Of a DNA stretch of 64,000 nt, positions 33,816-45,036 are shown one piece after another. Each line of letters opens with the position of its first letter. Within the stretch, counting starts at the first letter, position 1. Below the pieces are notes generated by a model. That model had not been told where the DNA came from. It saw nothing but the letters and a program-made list of their open reading frames with translations, and did no database searches. Both the position numbers and the translations under genes were made by a program. This DNA comes from Molanna angustata (lineage: Eukaryota > Arthropoda > Insecta > Trichoptera > Molannidae), in assembly GCA_963576475.1 (NCBI GenBank), contig OY754978.1, forward strand, positions 14,700,218 to 14,764,217. The letters are read 5' to 3'.

Positions 33816-34195
33816 TCGTCCCAGGACCAGTGCAATGCGAAACAGCTCCTCCACAGTTCTTATACCGGTCCATTCGCGGATGTTTCGCAGCCAGGAAAGC
33901 TGTTTTCTTCCGACCCCTCTACGACCCTCAATCTTCCCCTTCATGACGAGCTGAAGGATGGCATTCTTTTCTCCTCTCAGAATATGGCCGAAGTACAACA
34001 CTTTACGGAGCTTAACATTGGTGAATAATTCTATCTTGGTGTTGGCTCTACGTAGTACTTCAGTGTTACTGATCATGTCAGTCCACGATATTCTAAACAT
34101 TCTGCGGTGGACCCACATTTCAAACGCTTCAAGGCGGTTTATAATATTAACCTTGAGAGTCCACGCCTCCACCCCATAAAGCCATAGGTAAATTT
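33816..34195 (-). pseudogene. LINE C-terminal fragment, opposite strand
   Basis: On the minus strand the frame reads EAWTLKVNIINRLEAFEMWV, then HRRMFRISWTDMISNTEVLR, KLRKVLYFGHILRGEK and KIEGRRGVGRKQLSWLRNIR. It is well conserved with LINE RT C termini of insects. It is the same frame as the 33582-34172 open frame, but the part below about 33815 belongs to the opposing fragment. Confidence 0.75.
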
Positions 34196-34281
34196 ACCCA
34201 CCCCATAGGTAAATTTACTCTTTGAAATATATTACACTCTTCTACTATACTTACTTAAATAGACAAAGAGGACGTCATAAT

Positions 34282-34680
34282 ACTAGTTGCATGTAAAATA
34301 ATATGAGATCCAACTGTCGATGGCGATAGTATGTATGATCGAAGAATACGTAACAAACGATAAATACTTAAACACAAACTAATAAATATTTTAAGATATT
34401 TTTTTTTCTATATAAAACATGTAGGTATGTATGTCAGGATAGGATAGTATGGAGGTCAGTCCTTTTTTCCTACCAAGAATATGAAAACAGCTTGATGGTA
34501 TGTATGCATGTTTGGAGATTAAGTAGGTATCAAACTATTGAGTCCCTGTAGCCATTGTGTAATATATACTGCCTTACAAATTCTATATATGAAACGACTA
34601 AATTGTTAAAAAAGTACCTACGAGATGTAGGTACTATTATCATGTACATATTTTTTATAGAAAATTAATTATCACGTAAA
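34282..34680 (+). repeat. Family H element, 5' fragment
   Basis: It begins ACTAGTTGCATGTAAA, then GAGATCCAACTGTCGATGGC, and follows the family for about 400 bp, stopping before the microsatellite. Confidence 0.65.
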
Positions 34681-34682
34681 CC

Positions 34683-34775
34683 AGTCGATAACAGGTCGTA
34701 ATCCCTGTAGGTGCCTTGAGTTCCTGGTTCTTCAACAATATTACAACTTTGTCTCTATTGAGATGTTAAAAAATT
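34683..34775. repeat. Right half of the short MITE seen at 9991-10112
   Basis: AATCCCTGTAGGTGCCTTGA, then ACTTTGTCTCTATTGAGAT matches the core and right arm of the intronic copy. Confidence 0.5.
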
Positions 34776-35984
34776 TGTTTATTTATTTTATTAGGTATAC
34801 AGTGCAATATTTCATATTCGCCTTAGCCACTTTATTTGAAAGACGTTGCTCTTAGGGATCGCAATCAAGCAGCCTTAAGTAAATCAAGCGCAGATCCAGC
34901 AATTTTTGGATATTAAAAGAAATTAGATATTTTTATATTTAAAAAAAATCTTTATTATTTAGACTGGTATTAAAAAATCAATGAAACTTTTTATATATTC
35001 AGGAAGTAACAATATTTTTGACACCAATTTAATGCAATGTTCGGCAGTGCAGGATCCGTGAATTCTGATAAAGCCAAAATTAAAATGGGACTCTTTATGG
35101 TGCACAAAGATTTTATGTACTTATCTGGTATTTTTTTTTTTGAGATGTCCACCCATCAAAGCTCAAGGAAAACCTTTGTTTCTTTGAAATTTCCGAATAC
35201 TTACATATATCATAATACAAAATTATTGGAAGAAGTCGTTAATTATTGAAATCCAATTTTTGTAAACAAATGGTGTAGAGATGTTATAACATCGTGCTGT
35301 AGATATCGAATAGCTACGTCGGCGTCGCGTCGTTTCGCCGCACTCCCCACCGAGTGGGAGTGTATCGAAACCAATACCTTCCTGATCAAAACCAAGGAAA
35401 CGTACCTAGACTTTTGCGCCATTATTTCAAAAATGATTTCCTTGCGGATCCGCAACGCTGAATTCAGCAGGTCGAAAATTTGTGGGATCCAGCAATTGCT
35501 CTACGTTCGTGTGTTGTTGTGACGTCCGTGTATTTCACTATAATGCACTTAAAATTGGTCGAAAGTTATAATGCGAGACATCTTTCATAAACATCACTAC
35601 CCACTATAGTTTACTTTTTTATAATTAATCTATTTGTCATAAACGATTTACCTGTAATCGGCTGTCACGTAGCAACGTAATATGTCTACGAGTGGTTTGA
35701 CATCTGAGAAACTTATAAGTACTAGATACTTATAGGTTCTAAGAACTAATAAATATATTTTCTGAAATTTTGTGTTTCTGGACTGAAAAAATATCAAACT
35801 TAAAAGAAGTATGTCTAAAATAGGTAGGTACATATCTAGGTACCTACAATTCATTGGAAAATTATCTGTAAAACTTTTTAAATCTTATTACAATATTTTA
35901 ACTGTGAACATAAACATAATTAATTAAATAATATAGCGATTATTTGTTTTCACACCACTTTTTTATGTTTGTATTCCTCTAAAG
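34776..35984. other. Unannotated DNA with a locally GC-rich patch
   Basis: No gene was recognised. 35290-35520 is clearly richer in GC than its surroundings (for example GCGTCGCGTCGTTTCGCCGC). A 70-codon minus-strand frame crosses it. It could be a promoter or a diverged exon; nothing decides. Confidence 0.35.
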
Positions 35985-36224
35985 CAGTGCTCTGCAACCG
36001 GTGTGCCGTGGCACACTGATGTGCCGTGAGCCGGATACAGGTGTGCAGCGGTCAAATTCAATGTATTTGACATTTTACATATATACTTTTCAAATAAAAA
36101 ACAAAAATAATATTGTAAAATTTGTTTATCAATTTAATACCCATATATTTTAGCTTTTGGTGTGCCGCGGAATTCTAGGAAGAATTTTGGTGTGTCGTAG
36201 GTGAGAAAAGGTTGCGGAGCACTG
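35985..36224. mobile_element. hAT MITE with 8-bp target duplication
   Basis: Ends CAGTGCTCTGCAACC and GGTTGCGGAGCACTG are inverted. Flanks CTCTAAAG (35977-35984) and CTCTGAAG (36225-36232) are 8-bp duplications differing at one base. Internal GTGTGCCGTGGCAC and GTGTGCCGCGG words are typical of hAT/Charlie-type non-autonomous elements. Confidence 0.9.
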
Positions 36225-36356
36225 CTCTGAAGTACCTACCTATATGTTGCGGAAACGATATTCTCTTCTTCAGGAGGATGAATAAGTATACGTACCTACT
36301 AACAAAAAAGTGTTGTATAACAAATAAATATTTCATTATTCAATAAATATGTAATG

Positions 36357-36492
36357 GCAGCCTTTGTGACTCAGTTGGTTAGATATCTGACAACTGAGCG
36401 ATAGGTCTGGGGTTCGATTCCAGGTGGAGTTTAATTGTGCTTTTTAGTCTGAATCTGAGTCCATAATTGTTTTAAGTCTCCAGAATATCCAA
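36357..36492 (+). mobile_element. SINE-1 copy, truncated
   Basis: GCCTTTGTGACTCAGTTGG (A box), GGGGTTCGATTCCAGGTGG (B box), then part of the body up to AAGTCTCCAGAAT. Confidence 0.8.
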
Positions 36493-36944
36493 GATTTCAA
36501 AAACGAAATTTAATATTATTTAACTTATTCGTGTAGTTAAAGTTCTATTTATACGTGAATTTCAATATCTTCAAAATATGTTTCGCATTTTATAATATTC
36601 GTAATGTGCCTTGCATAAATTGATCTTATTGATATAAATATGCAAAAAGAAATTATTTTCTAACAAAAAAGTAATATATTCCTATACAAGCAATAATATT
36701 GTGAATGTGAAATTAAATTAGTGTGTGAGAATGGAAAATATATGAAAACAAAAACACTTTCATAGTGACACAGATAGCATGGAAGCGAGACAGTACTAAA
36801 CAATTAATTAATAACTCATGTTCTCTAGTGAATAAAGATTGTTGTTGATTTTTTAAGTATTGATCAAAAAAGATGTTTTATAAAGTAGTCCCATTCTGTA
36901 TTTTTGATAACTTATATATATATATAAGAGACTGCTAGTAAAAA

Positions 36945-37395
36945 ACGGTATATAAAAAATACAAAATGGTGGTCAGACCAGCAATGACCTACTCATCTGA
37001 GTGCTGAACATTACAAAACAACCATGGCTAGACTCTTCATTCCACCGAGATGAGAATGCTCAGGTGGGATGGTGGTGTTACAAGGTTGGAAAGGTTGAAG
37101 AACGTTCATATCCGTGGCAGTTTAAATATCGCGCCAATCAACGAAAAACTGACGAGAACAGATTGAGATGGTATGGACACATTATGAGACTGCCATAGGA
37201 TAATGTTATGAAAAAACTGCGGACGTTGAGGTGAGGCCCAGAACCAGATAAACCATTGACTACTTGGATGTCCATAATAATCTCAAGGAGGCAAGGCTTC
37301 GTTCGGAAGACGCGAAGAACAGAAGGACTTGGAGGATGAGGACTAGGAGAGCCAACCCCAAGTAAATGGGTTAAAGGCTAGGGCGAAGAAGAAAT
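36945..37395 (+). pseudogene. RTE-like LINE C-terminal fragment
   Basis: Frames read KMVVRPAMTYSSEC, MRMLRWDGGVTRLERLKNVH, and NRLRWYGHIMRLP. The fragment ends at a GAAGAAGAA repeat near 37390. Multiple stops. Confidence 0.7.
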
Positions 37396-39073
37396 ATCAG
37401 GAATAATGGATGTTGAAATATAGTTTTTTTTGAGAAATTATTGAAATAAAAACACATCCATAAATACGTACAAAAGGTTCATTTGCGCCAGACGCAGGTA
37501 AATTGGTAGCGCCAAAAATACACAAAACAGTTTGAAAAGTATAGAAACTGAAAGAAAAAAAAATGATATAGAAAAAAAACATGTATCTTTGTGAAATTAT
37601 CTGTTTAACTATCTGTTGTTTACTTTATCTTCATCTATCTGAAACTATCTATTATTTATTTATCTTCATGTACAGCAAGAGCACAAAAGGTGGGTTTAAT
37701 GACAAAAGGAAATTTCTTCCAACCAACTCGAGCAACGTGAAGTCTGTAAAGTTTATTTTATTGGGGGTATACACAGATGAACAGGTTACATTCATTAAAC
37801 AATGTAGGTGTAGTTAGGCCTGCCATCCAATTATGTATATCCACTGTTAGTTATATTCAACACAACAGAAGAGAAAGAATACAAAGGAATAATGATTAGA
37901 TGGTAAAGGATAGGGGAATAGAAAAGTAACGAGGAATGTCAGAGGATAACTAAAAGAGAGAGCAAATTAAGTTGCATTGAACTCATACGAGAAAAAAAAA
38001 CAAGGCGAAATTTTTATTTAGCGAAAAAAAGCAAAGAAGAAAGAAAAAAATATAATAAGATATTAAATTGACAAAATACTCTACGAATATTTGTAAAAAC
38101 GTTGTTTCACTTCCACTAACTTTTAAAAGGACTTTCGTCCATCCTCAGCATCATTTATCTTATTATAATGGCATTCCACGCTGTGAATAGTAAGAATTTT
38201 GAAAACTTAAAAAAATAATAATAACACCAATTATAAGGTATGGAAGGATGTAGAAGGAAAATTCAAGAACTATTTGACAAATAAAGTCAATATTTTTATT
38301 TTTCATTTTATTTTCATAAAAGTTTTACATCATAATAATTGGGATCTCACTAGCCTACAGGCTATCAGTGAGTTTCCTATACAAAAATGTCAAGTACATA
38401 TTACACTGTAATGAATTTGCTAGAATAAATGTAAATTTTATTTATAAATTTGGTTTGTAGATTCGTCGATGTGAAAATCGCATGCTTGTTCGTGTAAAAA
38501 CGTACATAAACAACTTTTTCTCGTTAAATTTAAATAAGCAAAAAATAACAATAATAATTATTGTTATTACTGAATACAATCTACATAAAAAAATATTATT
38601 GTATGGTTTTACATTGTTTGAACGGCAAGCCATTTTACGGGCGAGGGCTTTCGATTCCTCGATAGCTTCGTGTGAACAAAATAATTATATCAATATAATA
38701 TCAACAACTCACAGCTGTCAGTTTTTCAACGTGCGCGATTTTTCTCTATGGAAATAGCAACGAAGAGAGGGCAACTAACAGCTGTAGCAAAAATAATCAC
38801 AACCTCTCACTACAATTCAAACGCTCTTCGGGCGCGAACGCATGATCAACTGCATTTATACAGACAATTTGCGGCAAATTTACGACAACTAGATCTGTCA
38901 AGTCCGTTCGCCTAAAGGAAAAAAATCCATCGAGCAATCATGTGATTTATATAATTAAATAATGTGTGATATCAAATTAGACTGTGATTCATATATTTAA
39001 ATATAAATTATAAAAGTTTTAGTGTTTTTTATTCATTTTGTATAATAAATAGTTGCTGTGCGATAATTTTACG
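37396..39073. other. Gene-free DNA and presumed upstream region of the 39.2 kb gene
   Basis: It contains a SINE-2-like remnant at about 37674-37733 (minus strand; GGAAATTTCTTCCAACCAAC). 38640-38900 is less AT-rich, with CAGCTG words and CGGGCGCGAACG, and may be promoter DNA of the downstream gene. No coding sequence was recognised. Confidence 0.35.
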
Positions 39074-39181
39074 ATGAGCGCGCCAAAATAATATTTATTA
39101 TTATAATACAGTGATTCGAATTCGAATGCAGAAAAAATCAAGCGTGTAAGAAAATCCATGGAATTAGGATCTCTTCCCTGA
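39074..39181 (+). promoter_or_regulatory. Two upstream ORFs in the presumed 5' UTR
   Basis: ATGAGCGCGCCAAAATAA (39074-39091) and an 8-codon frame including its stop at 39158-39181 precede the signal-peptide ATG at 39193. If transcribed they could lower translation of the main ORF. This holds only if the 5' UTR extends this far. Confidence 0.3.
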
Positions 39182-39192
39182 TTGGGGTAGCG

Positions 39193-39276
39193 ATGCGCGC
39201 GCCATCGCTGTACGCATGCGCAGCAGCATTTCTGATTTTGGCTGGTGGTGTATCTTCGGGACTGTCAAATTTAAAT
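39193..39276 (+). CDS. First coding exon of an unidentified secreted or membrane protein
   Basis: The 28-codon exon starts MRAPSLYACAAAFLILAGG and continues VSSGLSNLN. It has a short N region with Arg, a hydrophobic core (ACAAAFLILAGGV) and small residues before a likely signal peptidase site. It ends in phase 0 at the strong donor GTAAGTT (39277). The ATG context is AGCGATGC, and the local sequence is GC-rich for this window. No family is recognised from so short a piece. A possible phase-matched partner exon lies at 60599. A membrane anchor rather than cleavage is also possible. Confidence 0.5.
39213..39224. promoter_or_regulatory. NRF1-like palindromic site
   Basis: CGCATGCGCAGC inside the first exon resembles the NRF1/Ewg consensus TGCGCATGCGCA. 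Such sites cluster at animal promoters; the match is short. Confidence 0.25.
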
Positions 39277-39599
39277 GTAAGTTGTTCCTAATTTAATATA
39301 TAGGTATTTACAATCTTCAATTTGTATGAACCGACGCATGGACGTGAATGAAGCGTGAAATGTATTTCAAGATAATGAAGTCTGATATTCAGTTCCTACG
39401 GTCAAGTTGTATGCAACAGAAAATGTAAATTAAAAATGATGATATAGGATTAAGTTTAATTTTATATGAACTTTTTTTTTATTTTTCGGATGAACAACAA
39501 ACATTCTCATATTCATAATAAGGTAGGAGAGAGACCCTTTTGTATTATACATTTTATACTTATTTAATAAACTTGAATTTGACTAATTCCGTGTTTACC

Positions 39600-39644
39600 A
39601 ATTTCACGCATCTACATACATATTGTATGTAGATGCGTGAAATT
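39600..39644. repeat. Perfect 21-bp hairpin, 3-nt loop
   Basis: AATTTCACGCATCTACATAC starts the left arm, the loop is TAT (39621-39623), and the right arm is its exact complement. It sits in the presumed first intron of the 39.2 kb gene. Confidence 0.85.
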
Positions 39645-39654
39645 ATTTTAGTTT

Positions 39655-39737
39655 ATATTATTTAATAATAAATAATATATAATAATAATTTATTATAATA
39701 ATTATAATAATATAATAATTATAATAATTATTTTTAG
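39655..39737. repeat. AT-only low-complexity tract
   Basis: Irregular AATAAT/ATTATA repeats with no G or C over about 80 bp. Confidence 0.8.
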
Positions 39738-40170
39738 TTTATATTATATAGGTACTTACTTCTTTCTTCCAGCTTGAGTATTTTCTGATTTATTTTCTTA
39801 TTTCTACTTTTTGGCTATATAACTCTTACAAGAATAATTTGATGTTGAATTTATCTCTTAAATTTTCAATTTTAACATTACTTTGAGCATTTTAATTTCA
39901 ACCAGAATAATTTAAAAATATGTTTTTTACTGCTTGAGTGTTCCCTTTACTTTTGCTATGAAAATTGCAAATTTTAGCCAAGGTAATATTTGATGTTCCT
40001 ATGAAAGAAAAAGAAGTAATTTATAAATAAAATAAATAAAAAATATGTTTAGGTATTATGTACTTTTTTTATATAAGTGAAAACATGTTACTTAGGCATG
40101 AAACTGTATAAACTTATCATTTTTGTTTTATTATTATTATGTATGCTGTATGTTTTCCGAATAAAATAAA

Positions 40171-41220
40171 ACTAGTTGCATGTAACACATGAGATCCAAC
40201 TGTCGATAGCGATAGTATGTATAGTTGAAGAATATGTACCAAACTATAAACCCATAGATACATATTATTATTGAATATTTTCAGATATTTTGTTTTCTAT
40301 ACAACATATGTAGGTATGTATGTCAAGATAGGATAGTATGGAGGAAGATCCTTTTTCCTACCCAGAATATGCAAATAGCATGATGGTATGTATGTATGTT
40401 TGGAGATGACGTATCAAACTATTAAGTCTTCTTACATATTGTGTATAGGCGACTGCCATACAAAATGTATGAAGCGATGTCGTCACTAAATTCAATTTTT
40501 AAAAAAATTGTTAAAAAAAAATTGAGATCTTCTACTACAATGTTAATATTTTTTATAGAAAATTAAATTATCTAGTTGGGGTGTTTCGGCTTTTTTCGAT
40601 AATTGTAAAAGTTTTGGAAATATAGGCAGTTAAACTCATAAATTTATCATAAAAAAAATATTTTTCTTAATAAAAAATGTTTGAGAAACCCTGGAATTTT
40701 TTTGAAAAAACTAATTTGAGATTTTGTATTTTCCTATGTTTGTACCAATTTTCAGCGTTCTAGCGTTTATGGTTTCTGAGATATATGGAAAAATAAAATA
40801 AAAATTCAAAAGTTGATAACCCCTGACTGAAACAAAAATTCAAAATTCCGAGTATAAAAGTTTTGTAGGCCTGTAACTGTTTATATATTCTGAAATTTTA
40901 GGCTCTGTAAGTTGAGCGGATCAAAAGTTATAAGGGGGGGACGGACACACAGACACACACACACACAGACACACAGACACACACACAGACACACAGACAC
41001 ACACACACACAGACACACGAAATGTTCTACTCCGAATTCTGAGTAAATCCGTGTATGGAACATATATGCTGCGAAGCCTCTAAGTTGGTGTTTTTTGACT
41101 TCAAAGTTGGAAAAGCCGTGAAAAAAGTAGACCTCTCCATACAATTCTCGCGTATTCTGGCTTGATACATTGTCGATATGTTAAGAGAACAAAGTTCTCC
41201 TGAACAAATCGACAGTTGGA
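40171..41220 (+). mobile_element. Family H element, array unit 1
   Basis: It begins ACTAGTTGCATGTAACACAT, with GATCCAACTGTCGATAG just inside, and ends AATCGACAGTTGGA. A CA/GACA microsatellite (GTGTCT on the other strand) lies at about 40945-41018. Minus-strand open frames across it are microsatellite artefacts (runs of C, V and L). Confidence 0.75.
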
Positions 41221-41224
41221 TAAA

Positions 41225-42290
41225 ACTAGTTGCATGTAACACATGAGATCCAACTGTCGATAGCGATAGTATGTATAGTTGAAGAATATGTACCAAACTA
41301 TAAACCCATAGATACAAATTATTGAATATTTTCAGATATTTTGTTTTCTATACAACATATGTAGGTATGTATGTCAAGATAGGATAGTATGGAGTAAGAT
41401 CCTTTTTCCTACCCAGAATATGCAAATAGCATGATGGTATGTATGTATGTATGTTTGGAGATGAAGTATCAAACTATTAAGTCTTCTTACATATTGTGTA
41501 TAGGCGACTGCCATACAAAATGTATGAAGCGATGTCGTCACTAAATTCAATTTTTAAAAAATTGTTAAAAAAAAATTGAGATCTTCTACTACAATGTTAA
41601 TATTTTTTATAGAAAATTAAATTATCTAGTTGGGGTGTTTCGGCTTTTTTCGATAATTGTAAAAATTTTGGAAATATAGGCAGTTAAACTCATAAATTTA
41701 TCATAAAAAAAATATTTTTCTTAATAAAAAAGGTTTGAGAAACCCTGGAATTTTTTTGAAAAAACTAATTTGAGATTTTGTATTTGTCTATGTTTGTACC
41801 AATTTTCAGCGTTCTAGCGTTTATGGTTTCTGAGATATATGGAAAAATAAAATAAAAATTCAAAAGTTGATAACCCCTGACTGAAACAAAAAATTCAAAA
41901 TTCCGAGTATAAAAGTTTTGTAGGCCTGTAACTGTTTATATATTCTGAAATTTTAGGCTCTGTAAATTGAGCGGATCAAAAGTTATAAGGGGGGGACGGA
42001 CACACAGACACACAGACACACACACACACAGACACACACACACACAGACACACACACACACACAGACACACACACACACAGACACACGAAATGTTCTACT
42101 CCGAATTCTGAGTAAATCCGTGTATGGAACATATATGCTGCGAAGCCTCTAAGTTGGTGTTTTTTGACTTCAAAGATGGAAAAGCCGTGAAAAAAGTAGA
42201 CCTCTCCATACAATTCTCGCGTATTCTGGCTTGATACATTGTCGATATGTTAAGAGAACAAAGTTCTCCTGAACAAATCGACAGTTGGAT
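41225..42290 (+). mobile_element. Family H element, array unit 2
   Basis: It follows unit 1 after four bases (TAAA), in the same orientation. It is nearly identical outside the microsatellite (about 42000-42087), which is longer here. Confidence 0.75.
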
Positions 42291-42336
42291 TACCACTATA
42301 AAATGGATTTTTAAGGTCACATAATTTTTTTTATTC

Positions 42337-43348
42337 ACTAGTTGCATGTAACACATGAGATCCAACTGTCGATAGCGATAGTATGTATAGTTGAAGAATA
42401 TGTACCAAACTATAAACCCATAGATACAAATTATTGAATATTTTCAGATATTTTGTTTTCTATACAACATATGTAGGTATGTATGTCAAGATAGGATAGT
42501 ATGGAAGAAGATCCTTTTTCCTACCCAGAATATGCAAATTGCATGATGGTATGTATGTATGTTTGGAGATGAAGTAACAAACTATTAAGTCTTCTTACAT
42601 ATTGTGTATAGGCGACTGCCATACAAAATGTATGAAGCGATGTCGTCACTAAATTCAATTTTTAAAAAAATTGTTAAAAAAAAATCGAGATCTTCTACTA
42701 CAATGTTAATATTTTTTATAGAAAATTAAATTATCTAGTTGGGGTGTTTCGGCTTTTTTCGATAATTGTAAAAGTTTTGGAAATATAGGCAGTTAAACTC
42801 ATAAATTTATCATAAAAAAAATATTTTTCTTAATAAAAAATGTTTGAGAAACCCTGGAATTTTTTTGAAAAAACTAATTTGAGATTTTGTATTTGTCTAT
42901 GTTTGTACCAATTTTCAGCGTTCTACCGTTTATGGTTTCTGAGATATATGGAAAAATAAAATAAAAATTCAAAAGTTGATAACCCCTGACTGAAACAAAA
43001 ATTCAAAATTCCGAGTATAAAAGTTTTGTAGGCCTGTAACTGTTTATATATTCTGAAATTTTAGGCTCTGTAAATTGAGCGGATCAAAAGTTATAAGGGG
43101 GGGACGGACACACAGACACACACACACACAGACACACAGACACACGAAATGTTCTACTCCGAATTCTGAGTAAATCCGTGTATGGAACATATATGCTGCG
43201 AAGCCTCTAAGTTGGTGTTTTTTGACTTCAAAGTTGGAAAATCCATGAAAAAAGTAGACCTCTCCATACAATTCTCGCGTATTCTGGCTTGATACATTGT
43301 CGATATGTTAAGAGAACAAAGTTCTCCTGAACAAATCGACAGTTGGAT
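42337..43348 (+). mobile_element. Family H element, array unit 3
   Basis: It is separated from unit 2 by a 46-bp unique spacer and has the same orientation. The microsatellite is the shortest of the three (about 43107-43145). The right end reads AATCGACAGTTGGAT. Confidence 0.75.
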
Positions 43349-43683
43349 AATATTCACGAAATTGAGGGGATATGTATTAATATGAGGATAGTAAGTATGA
43401 CTACTGAAGTGTGACTGTCTGCCACCAGCTTAGCGTTGCGAATATTACGTGGAAGGTAACTTCCGGATCCTACTTCAATACTTTGAAACTGAACAATTCA
43501 CCATTTTAAATTCAATTAAACAACAATGATATAATAATACTATTTAAACTCTTAGTATCCTGCGTGTTTTTATCATCGTTGTCACCTCAATTACTTAAAC
43601 ATTTTGGTTACAGTAGTTATCTACGCTGGTGTACCTATTGACTTTCATGTTCAAAGAGAGCAGCCACATATATACAAATAATA
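43349..43683. other. Spacer between family H array and family C copy
   Basis: No genes, repeats or element ends were recognised. Confidence 0.4.
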
Positions 43684-44041
43684 AAACGAGTGGGTTGTGG
43701 CTAACGCTAAACTCATTATTACAAGTCATTCCATAAAGTATTCAAATGACAGTTAAAAAAATGAAAAGCACTGATCATATATCCTTCAAAATCTAATGAG
43801 GTCTAAGCGAGTATTAGGTAAGTATATAAATTTACAAAATTTGAAAGGAATCGAATGAGTACTTTAGTCTATAATCGATAAAATAAAATGAACACCCCGT
43901 TATTAGCACATAGCACACACAGAGAGATACATTGTCTTGAAAATTTCAGAATACAATCTCAGCATGATACTAGTTGATAATCTGCAATAAAAAAATAGCC
44001 TTCAAAATTGCGAAATCATGACTCCCCATAGTATTCACTAT
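43684..44041 (+). repeat. Family C repeat, short copy
   Basis: It begins AAACGAGTGGGTTGTGGCTA and ends near GCGAAATCATGACTCCCCAT, matching both ends of the long copy (15599-16697) and most of 2614-3011 in reverse. Confidence 0.65.
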
Positions 44042-44055
44042 ATTATATATTATAC

Positions 44056-44262
44056 AGTTGGTAAGCCGTTCTGTTTCTGTGCGGGCGTCCTGGGTTCGAT
44101 TCCCAGCAGAGGAGCAATTTATTTAAATTCATTTCTCACGCAAATATTGCTTCTCTGGGCTAGAAACACTGGTTAGTTGGAAGAAATTGCCATACGGCAA
44201 TAAACTCTCCACTTGCGCGGGGTGCAAGTAAGTGTTCATTATTATTATTATTATATCTCCTT
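44056..44262 (+). mobile_element. SINE-2 copy with (ATT)n end
   Basis: The 5' end is slightly truncated (CAGTTGGTAAGCCG). The B box GGTTCGATTCCCAGCAGAGG is intact, then the body CAAATATTGCTTCTCTGGGC, the 3' part GGCAATAAACTCTCCACTTG, and ATTATTATTATT. Confidence 0.85.
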
Positions 44263-45036
44263 GGGTTAGTGAGGAGTAAAAGATAATTTCTATCGATTTT
44301 TTTTCTGTTGATACGCGATAATCATTCTGATAAGAAAACAACGAATCGTCATTTCCATAGATAAATTAATTCAGTTTCGCTATTAGCTGAAATTCCTATT
44401 TGAGTAAGAGTAGGTACCTTCTATATTTGCAATGATCTCGTGATTACGACGTGTGTGTGTGAATGTGAATGTGGAAAAAAGCGACGCAAGATGGTGATCG
44501 TGAAGTGAATTTATTGGAGCATGGTAGTTACGTCAAAGAACAGTGAATAATTGCGTGGCCGGGTTCGATGGAAACTGTAAAAAAAGTACACGATGACAAT
44601 TTGTTTTGTCATGAAAATCTGTGACCTGTGGAAACTCGCATAATATCAATTATGTTTAATTCAAATGTCATGTTTAGTCTATATTATACTTGTGTTCTTC
44701 TTTCTTGATTCAATAATGTCTTTATATTTTACTACAAACAATCTTCTGTTTTGTTTTGCAAAGTAGCGGAAAACAACTAATACACCCATATATTTCATTG
44801 ACACAATATCGTTTTTAACATTAATTATCCTCGTTGTGTGTTTGAAATTGTTTATTAAATTAAAAAGAAAATTCCTGTTTTTTTCTGACAGTGATATAAC
44901 ACAGTAAAATTTGTAGAAATAATTCGTAAATATTTAATTAAATATTTTAGAAGCACTCAATAATATGTTGATTTACATTATTGATTTAGCGTTAATTACG
45001 CAGGTAAATTAATTTGGTTATATAAACCGGTAGGTA
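44263..45036. other. Unannotated DNA
   Basis: No genes recognised. 44440-44540 is less AT-rich (GTGTGTGTGAATGTGAATGT, then GCGACGCAAGATGG) and could be a promoter or untranslated exon. Confidence 0.3.

Noticed and set aside
35243..35455. 70-codon minus-strand frame in a GC-rich patch
   Set aside because: No known domain; the better base composition may reflect a promoter or an old repeat. Not enough to call a gene.
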